From Amaranthus tricolor (taxonomy: Eukaryota > Streptophyta > Magnoliopsida > Caryophyllales > Amaranthaceae), in assembly GCF_026212465.1 (NCBI RefSeq), contig NC_080056.1, positions 15,985,319 to 16,049,318 on the forward strand: a stretch of DNA of 64,000 nucleotides. The letters run 5' to 3'. Position numbers and translations under genes: made by a program. The notes beneath the pieces were generated by a model. It saw only the letters and a list, made by a program, of their open reading frames with translations. It ran no database searches and was not told where the DNA came from. Positions 1 through 11,685 of the stretch are shown here, piece by piece. The stretch's first letter is position 1. Each line of letters opens with the position of its first letter.

Positions 1-385
1 AAAAATAATATAACTCTTGGTCCTTAACATTAAGAATCTCATTTCTCCACAAATTTCATTGTATTAGATGGTAATGATGGTAAAGTTTGAAGAAAATTAT
101 AACCAAACTTTTATTACTATGAGAATGGCAGGATAAATATAATGAAAATTTATACTACAAATCATTCCAATTTCCACCATTTAGTACCAATTAACAAACA
201 GGCCATATGATTTTTGTTACTTCCTACTTCCTAATTCTTATGTTCTAAATTTTTGTGTATTAAGGATTGTTTTATCACAAATTCCGATACCATCATAAGG
301 TGATACGATCCAGTATATGCTTACTGTCTTAAAAGTGATCACTTACGATATTAAAGTGAGCAATTAGAGAAATAGGTAATTATAT

Positions 386-421
386 GACTCGTCTCATGGT
401 GAGATGGTCTCATAGAAGACT
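386..421. repeat. Short palindromic repeat, copy 1
   Basis: Contains the near-palindrome GTCTCATGGTGAGAT followed by GGTCTCATAGAAGAC. The same block recurs in the same orientation near 1110. It looks like a terminus of a common short dispersed plant repeat; no full element could be delimited. Confidence 0.5.
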
Positions 422-484
422 TGCGATTGTGTTAATTGATTTGTGTGCTTTGTTAATGGGTTTTTTACGGCTGACATATGTGAG

Positions 485-1838
485 GCATATTGACAGATGG
501 AGTGAAAATATAACCTCCCTGCTGGTGCTGATAAAAAGGTTAAAGAAATGTTAATTCAAAGTGAAAGTTCTGAATTCTGATTGTTTTAACTCAAATGCTA
601 CTCTGTGAATAAGAAACTCAAGATTTATGGAATTTTTGTGGTTATGGATATGTAGGTTAAGCTAATGTGCTCTTATTGTAAGAAACAAAATGAAACAGAA
701 GTTCCAGATCCCTATTATGGTGGACAATAAGGCTTTGAAAGGGAAAAGACGGATTGTTTCATCGCCAAATTTTGATATTTCATCATATTAGAACTTGTGC
801 ATTGGATTTAATCATGTTTTTCTGGAATGGATTGAAATCTTGACACCTAAAAGAAACAACATATTTGAACTTGTCACTACATATGAAATATTACTCAAAA
901 TTGTAATCTATTGTTGCTTGAAGTTAAGAACGGAGATAATATATTTTGTTCCCATAAATTTTATGTACTTGCATTATATTGAAGTCGAGCACTTGATAGG
1001 AATTACTTCTTCACAAATTCCTGAATAAAACGGTCTCAACGTTAGACCTGTTTTATACTTGGTTAAATAAGCCAATAAGAAACTTTTAGCTTATGGGCTT
1101 CTTGTTTTAAAGTCGTCTCACCGTGAGACGGTCTTATACAAGACGGGCTGTTACATCTTTATTCCATCTCAATAGTTCTGCGAGTTGCACCTCGTACTTG
1201 TTGGAACATAATCCACATGTGATCCCACGTCGAAGAATTAGAAAGAGGTTGACTATCATATATACTTGATGGGTTACTCCTAATACCAATTGATAATATT
1301 TAGATGGAGCCTCATCGGGTTTGTGTGTAGTCAACTCTCCTCTCATGCAGGTCTTGTTACAAACCCAAGCCCAAATTTATCAATAGTCTCTCCGTTCCTC
1401 TTAATTTGCCCCACCTTCTATTTTAGTTCGTCCGAATAGATTTGTCTCATTACTATTTTGAGATGTAAACCCATCACTTTAACACATCACTACTCTATTT
1501 TCTTTCCCTTATTTCCCCAATTAACTCACTTAAAGGACAAAATCTAACCCATTCAACTCAATTCCTTAAACTCCTGTCATACCCCTATGGTGCAAAATAA
1601 GATGTAATAACGATCAGTATTACATAGGCTCGAATTTATAATCTTTCTTAGCAACGAGTTCTTATTTCGGTTCATGTAAACGATCCCAAAATCGTTCGGA
1701 TGAAGATTTTGGCATTGATACCTTGTTGTCATCATGATATTTTTTTGGTCAATCTTTCTTCTGCAGGTCTTAGATCTTCTTGAAGATGCTTGTGAGTCCT
1801 TGTTGGAAACCATCCTGACAGGGATTCGTCAGGCTTAA
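485..1838 (+). pseudogene. Low-molecular-weight protein tyrosine phosphatase relic, 3' half
   Basis: Three exon-like blocks match the C-terminal half of LMW-PTP, a small cytosolic phosphatase with a Cys nucleophile and an Asp general acid. Block 1 (about 485-538) gives an LPAGADKK-like stretch with frame breaks and ends at AAG|GT. Block 2 (656 to about 742) follows a TGTAG acceptor and reads VKLMCSYCKK, then VPDPYYGG, the hallmark loop with the general-acid Asp and paired Tyr. It then meets an in-frame TAA where the family has a residue before GFE, and the expected GT donor reads GG. Block 3 (1767-1838) follows a TTTCTTCTGCAG acceptor and reads VLDLLEDACESLLETIL to a normal stop. The N-terminal P-loop exon would lie left of the window. 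The stop, frameshifts and lost donor make this a pseudogene. Family call strong; exon edges approximate. Confidence 0.78.
1110..1145. repeat. Short palindromic repeat, copy 2
   Basis: Contains GTCTCACCGTGAGAC, a perfect palindromic stem, followed by GGTCTTATACAAGAC. It is the better preserved of the two copies and lies in the intron of the LMW-PTP relic. Confidence 0.5.
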
Positions 1839-3028
1839 CGATTTTAGCTTGTGACAAGCATGATTATATAGAAAATTGAAGGAAACAAATGATTATGGCT
1901 TTTGATCGTCTAATGTCTTAGAAACAAATAAATGAGAATAAACCTACTGTTGATCGAATCTGAATATTGTAAGATATCTGATTGGATATCTGATTCCGTA
2001 ATATCAAGACTCAAGTCTCGATTCTGCCGTATTTCATTGTTCTACTAGCACAAAAGAAGATTGCTTGCAGGTTAATCATGAATGATCAAGATGGAGGCTG
2101 GAGCCACACGTCTCCACGAAATCGTTGAAGCTGTCAGCCAGCAATCAGCAGTCAGTAGGAAGGAGTTTCTAGAGTGTGCAGCTCCGGATAAGCGCTAAGA
2201 AACGAGAAAGTATCAATAAGCTCCTTCAAATTTGGGTTTGGCGTGGGTTTGGCCACCAGGTAACCTTCTATCGACCTTGTACGAAACGAATGTGATTGTG
2301 GCTAATAATGTTTGGTTATTACCTAAGAAGAATAGGTTTGTCTCCCTTATATAATTATACGATGATGATAAAGACGCGAGCAAGTAGGCATTAGTGAGAG
2401 TTACAACTTCAGAATTCTTGCACCATTTTAGGTTGGATGTCATCTTTTGATTTTGGAAAATTAGAACCATTGGAGATCAACTTCTAAGTGACAATTTAGT
2501 TTTAGATTTATGAGAGGGCTGAGAGACTTTTTGTATTTTGTTCGTAGAAATATTTTGACAACAGAGATTAGATATTTGTGTAAGAATTTATAAATCGTTA
2601 TTTAAGAAACCAGATGAAATTAGAGTTCACTTATTAAGTAAAAGGTTCGTTGAGAATTACTACGATTGAAACTGTTATTATAACTTGGCGGAGATTAACC
2701 GTTTGCGATGAACTTTGGAATTAATCGTTTAAGTTTATCAACTTTAGTTTCAGTAAACTTATATCTATCTATTCGTCAGAACTCCGAGATTACATTATTA
2801 GGCTCTCGACATGCATTTGCGAAAAAGTAAGCTACTCTATTCAATCACTTTTAGAGTATTTTATCCTGTATTATTCATGTAGATTCTTGAGTTCTTTTCA
2901 AAGTGCGCACAAGTGGGAAAAAGCAAACAAGGGCATTGCTAAGGAAGGGTCAAGGTTCTTTCTCTACTGATGCTCTTTATTGAGCCTACCTGCACTGATG
3001 TGAGCCCAACTGCTAGTGCACAATAGCC
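1839..3028. other. Intergenic stretch, no clear gene
   Basis: No convincing gene. A 35-codon ORF at 2091-2198 (+) follows an acceptor-like TTGCAG and has balanced composition, but I recognise no family and could not link it to another exon; it may be former 3' UTR of the phosphatase. A CTCTTTAT octamer at 2971-2978 recurs right after the Copia-1 3' LTR. Confidence 0.4.
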
Positions 3029-3241
3029 TGGAGTTTGTTATGCGTCATAACAAAATGTTTGATATTAGAGTTTGTTATAAAGATTGTTTCTCTCTCTTGT
3101 ACACATCAACATTCTATAGTCATCTAGAATATTCTTAGTTTCTTGTATATAAAGATAGCTCCATCCTATACAAATTATTCAATTGAATAAAACATTATTC
3201 TTCTTCTTTCTCGTGTTTTCATCATGGTGTAAATATCATCA
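3029..3241 (+). repeat. Copia-1 5' LTR
   Basis: Begins TGGAGTTTGTTATGCGTCAT and ends ATATCATCA just before the primer-binding site. It contains a TTGTATATAAAGATAGC stretch, a likely TATA-type promoter. Same length as the 3' copy (213 bp). Confidence 0.9.
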
Positions 3242-3252
3242 TGGTATCAGAA
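3242..3252 (+). promoter_or_regulatory. Copia-1 primer-binding site
   Basis: TGGTATCAGAA directly follows the 5' LTR. TGGTATCAGAGC complements the 3' end of plant initiator Met-tRNA, the usual Copia primer. Confidence 0.85.
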
Positions 3253-3319
3253 TAGAATGTAAGATTCTGATTTTTTTTTTCTACTGCCTTTCTTCTTGTT
3301 CTTCTACCCATTTTTTTTC

Positions 3320-4635
3320 ATGGCTACTACCCAGCCAATTGCAGATCCCACCCAATACCCATCCAGCCATTATTATCTACACCCTTCTGACCATGCTAGT
3401 GCTAAGCTCGTTTCTATACCTTTTCGTGGCACCAGTTATGCTGAATGGAAGAGGAGTATGATCCTTGGTTTGACAGCAAAAAATAAGATGTGTTTCGTTA
3501 ATGGTTCTTTGGAGAAATCCAGTTCTGATTCTAGTGATGCTAAGGCATGGGAACATTGCAATAATATGATTATCAGGTGGATTATCGCCTCTTTGGAAAG
3601 ACCCATTGCTCGGAGTGTCATGTATTACATCACAGCTAGAGAAATGTGGCGTGATCTTGAGGAACGGTACGGTCAGACTTTGGTTGCTCAAGTTTATTCT
3701 CTCCACACTGAACTTTTTAATGTTGTTCAAGAACCCATTATGACCATTTCTGATTATTATACCAAGATCAAATCTATATGGGATCAATTAGATATTCTTG
3801 ACCCAGTCCCCATTTGTTCTTGTCATGGTTATACGTGTGGTCTTACCAAGAAAGTTCTCGAATCCCAACAAAACCAACGCCTCATTAGGTTCTTGATGAA
3901 ACTTGTTGATCCTTTCAATCAAGTACGCACCAACATTTTAATGATGGAGGATTTACCTCATGCGTCCTTGGCTTATTGACTTATATTACAAGAGGAAAGG
4001 CATCACACCCTGAGTAAACTTGTTGCCCCACCCACTAACTCTTTGGCTTTTTCCACAGACCGTTCTTATACTAAGCATCCTCATGCTCCTTGTTTTCTCA
4101 GTGGTTCCAAAAACACCAAAGGCCCTCCAATTGCTGGCACAAAACTCTCTAACAACACTTATTATTGTGAACATTGTCACATGAATGGGCATACTATTGA
4201 TCGTTGCTATAAGCTACATGCTATCCTTCCAAGAACAAACCTCCTCACATCAAGAGGGTTGCTGTTGTTACCTCTGATGCTGACTATGTTGAACAGGGGC
4301 ACATTGAGAACACTGGATTGACAATGGATCAATAAAATCATTTATGCACTCTTCTTGGCAAGAAAGACCATGCACACGACCAACCTCCTACTGAATCTGT
4401 CACTCATGCTCCATCTGCCAATGTTGCAGGTATCTTTTGTCTTTCTTCCTATCTTAGCAAGCACACATTAATCCTTGACAGTGGGGCCTCCGATCATATG
4501 TGCCACTCCTTACATATGTTTTCTAATCTGAGGCCCATCACTCCCAATCATCACAATATTACCATTCCTAATGGTACCAAGATTCATGTTGATCGTGTTG
4601 GTGATATTCAACTTACTCCTGAAATTTTACTTACT
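3320..4635 (+). pseudogene. Copia-1 gag and protease, 5' part of gag-pol
   Basis: Gag opens with MATTQPIADPTQYP and stays open to 3979, with the Copia gag (UBN2-type) pattern including YAEWKRSMILGL and MWRDLEERYGQ. A stop there and a later shift break the frame. The CCHC zinc knuckle CEHCHMNGHTIDRC (nucleic-acid binding) lies near 4167-4208, and the protease active-site motif LDSGASDHM near 4475-4500. Another stop lies near 4333. The frame then runs into the CACTA-S insertion at 4636 and resumes at 7829. A start at 3296 is possible, but the 3320 methionine gives a typical gag N-terminus. Confidence 0.88.
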
Positions 4636-5715
4636 CACTAGTGGAAAAAATCTTATTTGCTGCTTGTCATTTGCTGCGGTTTTCCTTAGACGCAACATTA
4701 AATAGCAAAAAGAATTTAGAAAAAAAAAATCAATTAACTGCTGCGGTTTTACATGAGCCCGCAACAAATAATCAGTTGGAATAATAATTGCTGCGGTTTA
4801 CTAGAGCCCGCAGCAAATAACTGTTAGTAGCTTCGTTTAATTGCTGCGGTTTTTGTGTGAGCCCGCAGCAAATAATGTTTTCACACAAAATTAAAACCCG
4901 CCATTCAACGTTTCATTTCACAAACTCGACTACTACGTTGTATTCTCTCATGCAAACCCATTGAAAAAACTGCTTCATTTTCATCTTCATCTGCTTCATC
5001 TTCTTCATCTTCACAAACGTAGTAGTAACTGAAATACCACTGGTTTGAAAAACACTCGAAAAACACTGTGTAGCAGTTTCTTCAAACACCTGTTCTTCAT
5101 CTTCTTGGTTCATAAACCCACGAAATTAATACTTTGGTCTTGTTCGTCTTCAAAACCCACGACATTTAGGTATATTTTCTCTTTTTAATTTGTTAAGAAT
5201 TTAAGTTTTGCAAGATATTCATGAAAACACTCGAAAATTAGGGCAACTGTTTGTATACTAATTTTGTTTCTCTGTTTTTCGTTGTAGATAACATAACCCA
5301 CGAAATCAAGGTAATTATATTTATTTTACTAATTTGCAAGTTCATATCTTTATTGTTTAACATGTAATTTAGTAATTTAGTGTTAAAGATATCAATTTAT
5401 TTGTGAATTTTACATTATTCAAGTTTATGTTATTAGTTTGTTAAATATTTGTGTAATTTGTTAAAAATGTGGTTTGTTGTTATAGTTATGTCTTTAACTA
5501 TTAGAATTAGAATATGATTTTATTTACAATGTAGTACTTAATATTGAAGTATGAAGTATAGAATTAGAATATGAAGTATGTATATTTAGGGTTAAATATA
5601 TTTGGTATAAATAAGTATATATTTTTAGGGTTAAATATGTTTGTTATAAATAAGTATATATGTTTAAAAGTTGTGTATTAATTATGTTTTGAATTAATTA
5701 ATCACACTAATTAGG

Positions 5716-7156
5716 ATGACAAAAGATTGTTCTTGGATGTATGGAAGCATTGAATCGTCAGAATTTATTGATGGCGTATTAGAATTTTGTAGTATTGCGG
5801 TTGAACATCAAGTTAGAACGAGGGGAGTTGCTTTTTATTGCCCATGTGTCACTTGTGGCAATGTATCAAATGTAGATAGTGTTGATATCCTTAGGGAGCA
5901 CATACTTCGACGTGGGTTTAGGCCTCAATATCATGTTTGGGTTTGACATGGTGAGGAGGGAGTTTACAAAGAGAAAAGTGTTGTTGAGGACGTCAATAAT
6001 GTGGCTGATGTCAATGAGGATGTAGTAGATCATGTTGATGGGTATGAGACAGATGAAAAGAATGTCGATGAGGATGTGGATCGTGTTGATGACATGATGG
6101 AGGGAGTCGAGGATGAGTTAGGAAAACATACTCGTGTTTTTGACTTGTTGACAGAAGCTTCTCTAAAGCCTTTGTACTCTGGATGTACAAAGTTCACCAA
6201 ACTAATAACAGTGTTGACAATTTTCAACATTAAGTCAAAGTTCGATTGGAGTGATGCTAGTTTCACAATGTTATTAGAAGCGTTAGGTGAGATGCTTCAT
6301 GAGGGAAATGAACTTCCAAAGTCGACATATTATGCCAAAAAAGCTCATGTGTCCTTTTGGCTTAGAGTAACAGAAGATTCTTGCGTGTTCGAATGATTGT
6401 GTGTTGTATTGGAATGAAAACGAGAACTTAGAAGAGTGTCTTAGGTGTGGGTTATCGCGCTACAAGCGTAAAGGGGCTCGAGATGCTAAAGGGCTCCCGG
6501 CTAAGGTATTGTGGTATTTTCCAATAATACCTAGATTCAAGCGCTTGTTTTCTATAAGGAACGATGCGTTAAATTTGAGGTGACATGCAGATAGGGTGAA
6601 GAAAGGTCACTTGCTCACACATCCATCTGATTCTCTGGAGTGGAAGAGTATTAATAGGTTGCATAAGACTTTTGGGGATGAGGTTCGTAATTTAAGGCTC
6701 GGACTGTGTACGGATGGAATGAACCCATTCGGCAATCTTAGTTCTCAACATAGTACTTGGCCGGTACTGTTAGTGATCTATAATTTGCCACCTTGGTTGT
6801 GTATGAAGCGTAAGTACATTATGCTTTCGCTTCTTATCTCGGGTCCTGAACAACCTGGTAATGACATAGATGTATATCTTGCACCTCTCGTTGAGGATAT
6901 GAGAAAGATGTGGGATGAAGGCGTTTCCGTGTTTGATGCATATCCTAATGAGGAGTTCACCATGCGTACAATGCTTTTATGCACCGTTAATGATTTTCTG
7001 GCATATGGCAACTTATCGAGGTATAAGAACAAAGGGAAGAAAGCATGCCCAATATGTATCGATGACATGAAATCCACGTGGATTCCTAAGTGCAAACACG
7101 TATTCATGCACCATCGAAAGTTCCTCCCATGAGATCACCAATATCATAAGAAGAAG
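5716..7156 (+). pseudogene. tnp2 transposase fragment of CACTA-S
   Basis: Starts MTKDCSWMYGS, the Transpos_assoc domain, with its Cys motif CPCVTCGN, then an acidic Asp/Glu-rich linker, then the tnp2 core including CGLSRYKRKGARDAKG. It keeps LCTDGMNPFG (about 6706-6735) and GNDIDVYLAPL (about 6859-6891), which carry conserved acidic positions of the CACTA DDE core; the first CACTA-L tnp2 lacks both. Stops at 5944-5946 (a Trp codon reads TGA), near 6394 and 6581, and at 7130-7132 (an Arg codon reads TGA), plus a shift near 6340-6400, destroy the frame. Homology ends near 7156 at a deletion junction, so DUF4218 and DUF4216 are absent. Confidence 0.88.
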
Positions 7157-7165
7157 GAAATGTTC

Positions 7166-7395
7166 ACCTTCGAAGATGCCCTACGAAATATGAGATCACG
7201 TACCGAAAAATGAATGGGAGGCTTTTGTTGCCAAAAGAACAACTCCCATAGAAGTTGTAAGTATTTCATATTATATTATAGGTTTTATACGACATTCTAA
7301 GGGAAAAACGCCCTTTGAGAAATGGAGAAATGCGCGAATTAAAAGACAAGATGGCCGCGTATTTTGCTAATTTTTGTCCTTGGTATATTCTAATT
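7166..7395 (+). pseudogene. Remnants of the second CACTA gene (exon 2 end joined to the last exon)
   Basis: 7166-7257 matches the end of exon 2 of the CACTA-L second gene, including the GAGGCTTTTGTTG and ACTCCCATAGAAGTT stretches, and is followed by the donor GTAAGTATTTC. A short hybrid intron ends in TATTATAG near 7282. Sequence like the last CACTA-L exon follows, including ATGCGCGAATTAAAAGACAAG. A deletion within introns has thus joined exon 2 to exon 11. No functional protein is expected. Confidence 0.75.
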
Positions 7396-7828
7396 AGTAT
7401 AGATTTTTTAGGACTGTAATGTATATATATATGTACGTACATATTATTATAATTATATATACGATCGAGAGTTTATTATTACAAAGAGATTATTGGTTAT
7501 TATCATTGGATTAATCATTGTTTATTACATTGTACATTATTATTGGATTATTATTAGTATTAAATGAAAAAAGAAAAAAAAAATAACAACTATTTGCTGC
7601 GGGCCATCCAAAACCGCAACAAATAGTCTTAACTATTTGCTTCGGTTTTCTTGTGGCCCGCAGCAAATACTCTTTACTATTTGCTGCGGTTTTGGGTAGC
7701 CTGCAGCAAATAATGCCCTTTTTTGCTATTTAAAATAAGCTATTTGCTGCTATCACTATTGCTTGGGGCCAAAACCGTAGCAAATTATGGCCAAAAAATC
7801 GTAGCAAATGAGGTTTTTTCCACTAGTG

Positions 7829-10816
7829 ACTGATGTGCTCTTTGTGCCTCAATTCCGGTTCAATCTTGTTTCTGTTCCCAGGCTTTGTCAAGACGCTCAA
7901 TCCACCGTTCACTTTACTGATAAACATTGTTGGATGCAGGGTCCCTTGATGACTCGAATTTTGGCTCTTGGTAAATTCACTGATGGTTTATACACTCTTG
8001 AAAGTCACCTTCATATTCCTCAAACTACTAATTACTCAGCAGTTGCCAATAAGTCTTCATCAGCTTGCAATTTCAGTTCTACGTCTAAACATGAAGAAGC
8101 CAAGCTATGTCATATTAGACTAGGTTATATCCCCTTTTCCCATATGAAAGTTGCTTGTCCTTTTCTTGATGTAGCCAAAGTGCAAAGAGATATATTTTGT
8201 ACTATTTGTCCACAAGCTAGGCAAAGTAGGCATTCATTTTCTTCCAGCTTTATTAAAAAAATATCTCCTTTTGAGATGCTCCATGTAGATGTTTGGGGCC
8301 CTATGCTACTCTTACTTATCATGGTTGTACTAACATTCTCTCAGTGGTTGATGATTATACTCGATGTACGTGGGTATTTTTGATGAAATACAAAAGTCAG
8401 TCTCTCTTTTTTGCAACAAATTGTCTCATTATGTTGAGAATCAGTTCAAACTCACTATCAAAGTTGTGCGCACTGATAATGCAAGGGAATTATGTGATGG
8501 TCCTGCTTTGCGTTGGTACCTAGATAAAGGGATAATCCATCAGACAAGTTTTGTTAAAACTCCTTAGGAAAATGGAGTTGTTGAACGGAAACATCGCCAT
8601 TTATTAGAAATGGCTCGAGCTTTCTCTTTCCAGGCCAACTTACCCTCTCAATTTTGTGGGGATTCTATCTTGTGTGCAGCATACCTCATTAATAGATTAG
8701 CATAGGCTTGCCTTAACAACATTTCACCTTTTGAAAAACTCTTCAATCAACCACCACCAACACATCACCTTCGTGCTTACGGTCGCCTATGCTTTATTTC
8801 GACCCTCAAACAGAACCGCACTAAATTTCAACCTCGAGCCCATGCTTGTGTTGTTCATTGGATACTCTTGCACACTAAAAGGATACAAAGTCTATAATTT
8901 GACATCACACAAAGTTATTATTTCAAGGGATGTTGTTTTCAAGAACATTATTTTCTATACCACTTTAAAGACAAGTCACAATCCCCTTTTTCCTCCTTTT
9001 ACCTACCGGTTTCTACACTCCCTTTTTTTTCTTCTAACCCTTTTCCCCCTCCTACTGATCACCCTATATCTATGCCTATTCCTCCTGCTATCCCTATACC
9101 TGTACCTAATGCTACTGACCAACCTATCCCTCCTTCCTCTACACCCCGTGTACCTATTGCTACTGACCCACCTTTACCTACTGCTTCTGACCTTTCTTCC
9201 TCACATTCTGCTCATGCTTCTTTGTAAATACGTAAATCCACCCATTCTCATAAACCTCCTCCCATCTTAAAGACTATATTTGCCACTTCTACTACCCTCT
9301 GGTGCAATTTGGTTCATTTCCATTCTCTACCTACACAACATCAAGCCTTTATTGCTTCTCAATCAGTTTGGAAAGAGCCCTCCTGCTATAAAGAAGCAGC
9401 CCTTAATGAAGCCTGGCAGGCTGCTATGCAAGCTGAGATTCATGCTTTAGAAAAGAACAACACTTGGGATCTTGTTCCCCTCCCTCCTGGCAAGAAAGCT
9501 ATTGGCTATAAATGGGTATACAAGGTCAAGCTTATAGCCCGATGGCTCCCTTGAACGTTATAAGACACGATTGGTTGCAAAGGGGTATTCTCAACAGTAT
9601 GGTATTGACTTCCAAGAGACATTCTCTCCTGTAATCAAAATGACCACAGTGCGTTGCATTATTGCATTGGTCGCCATTAAACAATGGCCTCTTTATCAGT
9701 TAAGACATCAACAATGCGTTCCTCCATGGTGATCTCTATGAGGAAGTGTATATGAAGGTCCCCGATGGCTTATCTCATCCCCCTCATATTGTATGCAGGC
9801 TCAAAAAGTCTTTATATGGCCTTAAGCAGGCCTCCCGCCAATGGTTTGCTAAGCTTACCCTCGAGCTTATTCATCAAGGTTTTACCCGATTACGCAACGA
9901 TTACTCTATGTTCATCCGCAAGAGTTCTGCTTCAATGATTATTGTCATTGTATATGTTGACGACATTATCATCATAGGGGATGGCTCCACTACCATCACT
10001 ACTCTCAAACACCATCTTCACAGTACCTTTAGCATTAAAGATCTCAGATCTCTCAATTTTTCTCTTGGTATCGAGGTGACACACTTGCCTAATGGTATAG
10101 CCTTGACACAGAAGAAGTTTACTCATGAACTACTTTGCGATGCTGGAATCAGTTCTTCCAAATCTGTTAATACCCCCTTACCTGTTACTCTCAAAATGCA
10201 ACAAAATAATGGTTCTCCAGCCTTTTCTGATCCTACCTACTATTGTCGTCTTGTTGGCAAGTTAAATTTTCTTACTCATATCCATCCTGACCTCTTTTTC
10301 ACCGTTCAGACCTTGAGTCAGTACATGCAAACTCCCTTTACTAACCACTTCAAAGCTCTTACACATACTTTTCATTATGTAGCATCTACTGCCGGTCAGG
10401 GAATTTTATTACGAGCCACTCTTTAGTTGAAACTTCATGCCTTCTCAGACTCGGATTGGGCTGGTTGTGTTGATACCCGTCATTCTGTTACTGGTTACCT
10501 CATGATGTTGGGTAACTCTCCTGTAAGCTGGAAATCCAAGAAACAACATACTGTTTCCAAGCCTTCCTCCGAAGCTGAGTATCGTGCTATGTCTTCAGCT
10601 GCCTCTAAAATCACATGGTTAGTCCGCCTGCTCAATGAATTGGGATTTTCTGACCTTCCTCCTGTTCTCTTCCATTGTGATAATCAATCGGCCATGCACA
10701 TTGCTCATTTTACCCGTGAAAAGGTCTTTGAAGGTCTTATTCAACTGACATATTTACCCTCTCAACTTCAACTGGCTGATATCTTGACGAAGACACTCCC
10801 TGCTCATCAACTTTAA
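7829..10816 (+). pseudogene. Copia-1 pol: integrase, reverse transcriptase, RNase H
   Basis: Continues Copia-1 after CACTA-S. Starts with LFVPQFRFNLVSVPRLC (protease C-terminus), then the pre-integrase zinc finger (LCHIRLGY and CTICPQARQSRHSF), the integrase core (LHVDVWGP, DNARELC, ENGVVERKHRHLLEMAR), RT (AMQAEIHALEKNNTWDLVP, YVDDIIIIGD) and RNase H (FSDSDWAGCVDTRHSVTGY, SSEAEYRAM). It ends with the LADILTKTLP C-terminal motif. At least five stops or shifts are visible, for example near 8330, 8565, 8703, 9553 and 10425, so the polyprotein is dead. Confidence 0.9.
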
Positions 10817-10846
10817 CAACTCTTGTCCAAACTCTAATATACTCCT

Positions 10847-11059
10847 TGGAGTTTGTTATGCGTCATAACAAAATGTTTGTTATTAGAATTTGTTATAAAG
10901 ATTGTTTCTCTCTCTTGTACACATCAGCATTCTAAAGTCTTCTAGAATAAGCTTAGTTTCTTGTATATAAAGATAGCTCCATCCTGTACAATTTATTCAA
11001 TTCAATATAGCATTATTCTTCTTCTTTCTCGTGTTTTCATCATGGTGTAAATATCATCA
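10847..11059 (+). repeat. Copia-1 3' LTR
   Basis: 213-bp partner of 3029-3241 with the same ends (TGGAGTTTG and ATATCATCA) and scattered substitutions. The sequence just inside (ACTCCT) is a weak polypurine tract, consistent with an old element. Confidence 0.9.
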
Positions 11060-11500
11060 CTCTTTATAGCTCTCAAGGATCTTTTCAAAGGTGTGATGTT
11101 GCTGGGAAATTTAATTGGTAATGGTTTTGGTGTGAAAACAATATGGAATTAGAGGTGTTCAAAATAAATCTGATGATAAATCGATTAGAAATGGATTAAC
11201 AATTATGTAAAAACTGATGTGGGCACAAAACCCATTTTGAACTGACTCAAAACACATGACCCGAACCCGAATGAAACCTTTAGTTGGAATTGTTTGGATT
11301 CCTTAGTACTTCTTCTGTTAACATGCTCTTTTAAGGATGAACATAAACTAAAATTTACTCAAAAATCACAAAGCTCAATTTTGACTAGCTTGTTGGTATG
11401 TATTGCTAGTGCTCATGTTCAATAATTCAATTCTTTCTCAATTGTATGTATTTGATAAATGAAAATGAAAATCACGAGACTTTTAATACAGAATGATTAT
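11060..11500. other. Spacer with a possible hAT-like terminus
   Basis: No gene. Near 11153 AGAGGTGTTCAAAATAAATC and then a CCCGAACCCG-rich piece resemble the ends of non-autonomous hAT-type plant repeats (GGGTGTTCAAAA). No second end or 8-bp duplication could be placed. Confidence 0.3.
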
Positions 11501-11679
11501 ATGACAAAATTGAAACACCGGAAAAAGTTGCTTTTTATTATCTCAAACCGAAATATATAATACAAGATAACCCTAGATACTTAATTATGGTAACCCTCGG
11601 ATTAGGAAAGCTATTACCAAAAATAAGGAAACAAATAATTATCAAGCATATCAAGGAATATCATTCACATATTCTCAAT
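11501..11679 (-). repeat. Copia-2 3' LTR
   Basis: Left-hand copy, lying beside the polypurine tract (CCCCCTCAA on the + strand at 11681-11689). It matches 13886-14064 with only a few substitutions. Confidence 0.88.
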
Positions 11680-11685
11680 ACCCCC

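Larger units (their letters stand above)
4636..7828 (+). mobile_element. CACTA-S, 3.2-kb En/Spm-type DNA transposon, internally deleted
   Basis: Ends are CACTAGTGGAAAAAA and its inverse TTTTTTCCACTAGTG. The 3-bp target duplication ACT (4633-4635 and 7829-7831) is perfect, the CACTA signature. Subterminal copies of TTTGCTGCGGTT and its complement occupy roughly 4655-4880 and 7590-7815, like TNPA binding sites in En/Spm. Inside are a tnp2 fragment and short pieces of the second CACTA gene. Removing it rejoins Copia-1 protease and integrase. With no complete transposase it is non-autonomous. It shares ends and internal sequence with CACTA-L (34521-48477). Confidence 0.95.
3029..11059 (+). mobile_element. 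Copia-1, Ty1/Copia LTR retrotransposon, degenerate, split by CACTA-S
   Basis: Two 213-bp LTRs bound an internal region in Copia order: gag, protease, integrase, reverse transcriptase, RNase H. The primer-binding site TGGTATCAGA directly follows the 5' LTR. The coding region carries many stops and frameshifts, so it cannot be autonomous. CACTA-S (4636-7828) interrupts it between protease and integrase; without it the internal region is about 4.4 kb, normal for Copia. The LTRs differ at several sites by eye. No 5-bp target duplication abuts the LTR ends, suggesting rearrangement or terminal loss. Confidence 0.92.

Noticed and set aside
3296..3319. Upstream ATG for Copia-1 gag
   Set aside because: It adds a hydrophobic FFYPFFF stretch untypical of gag; the methionine at 3320 starts a normal gag N-terminus.
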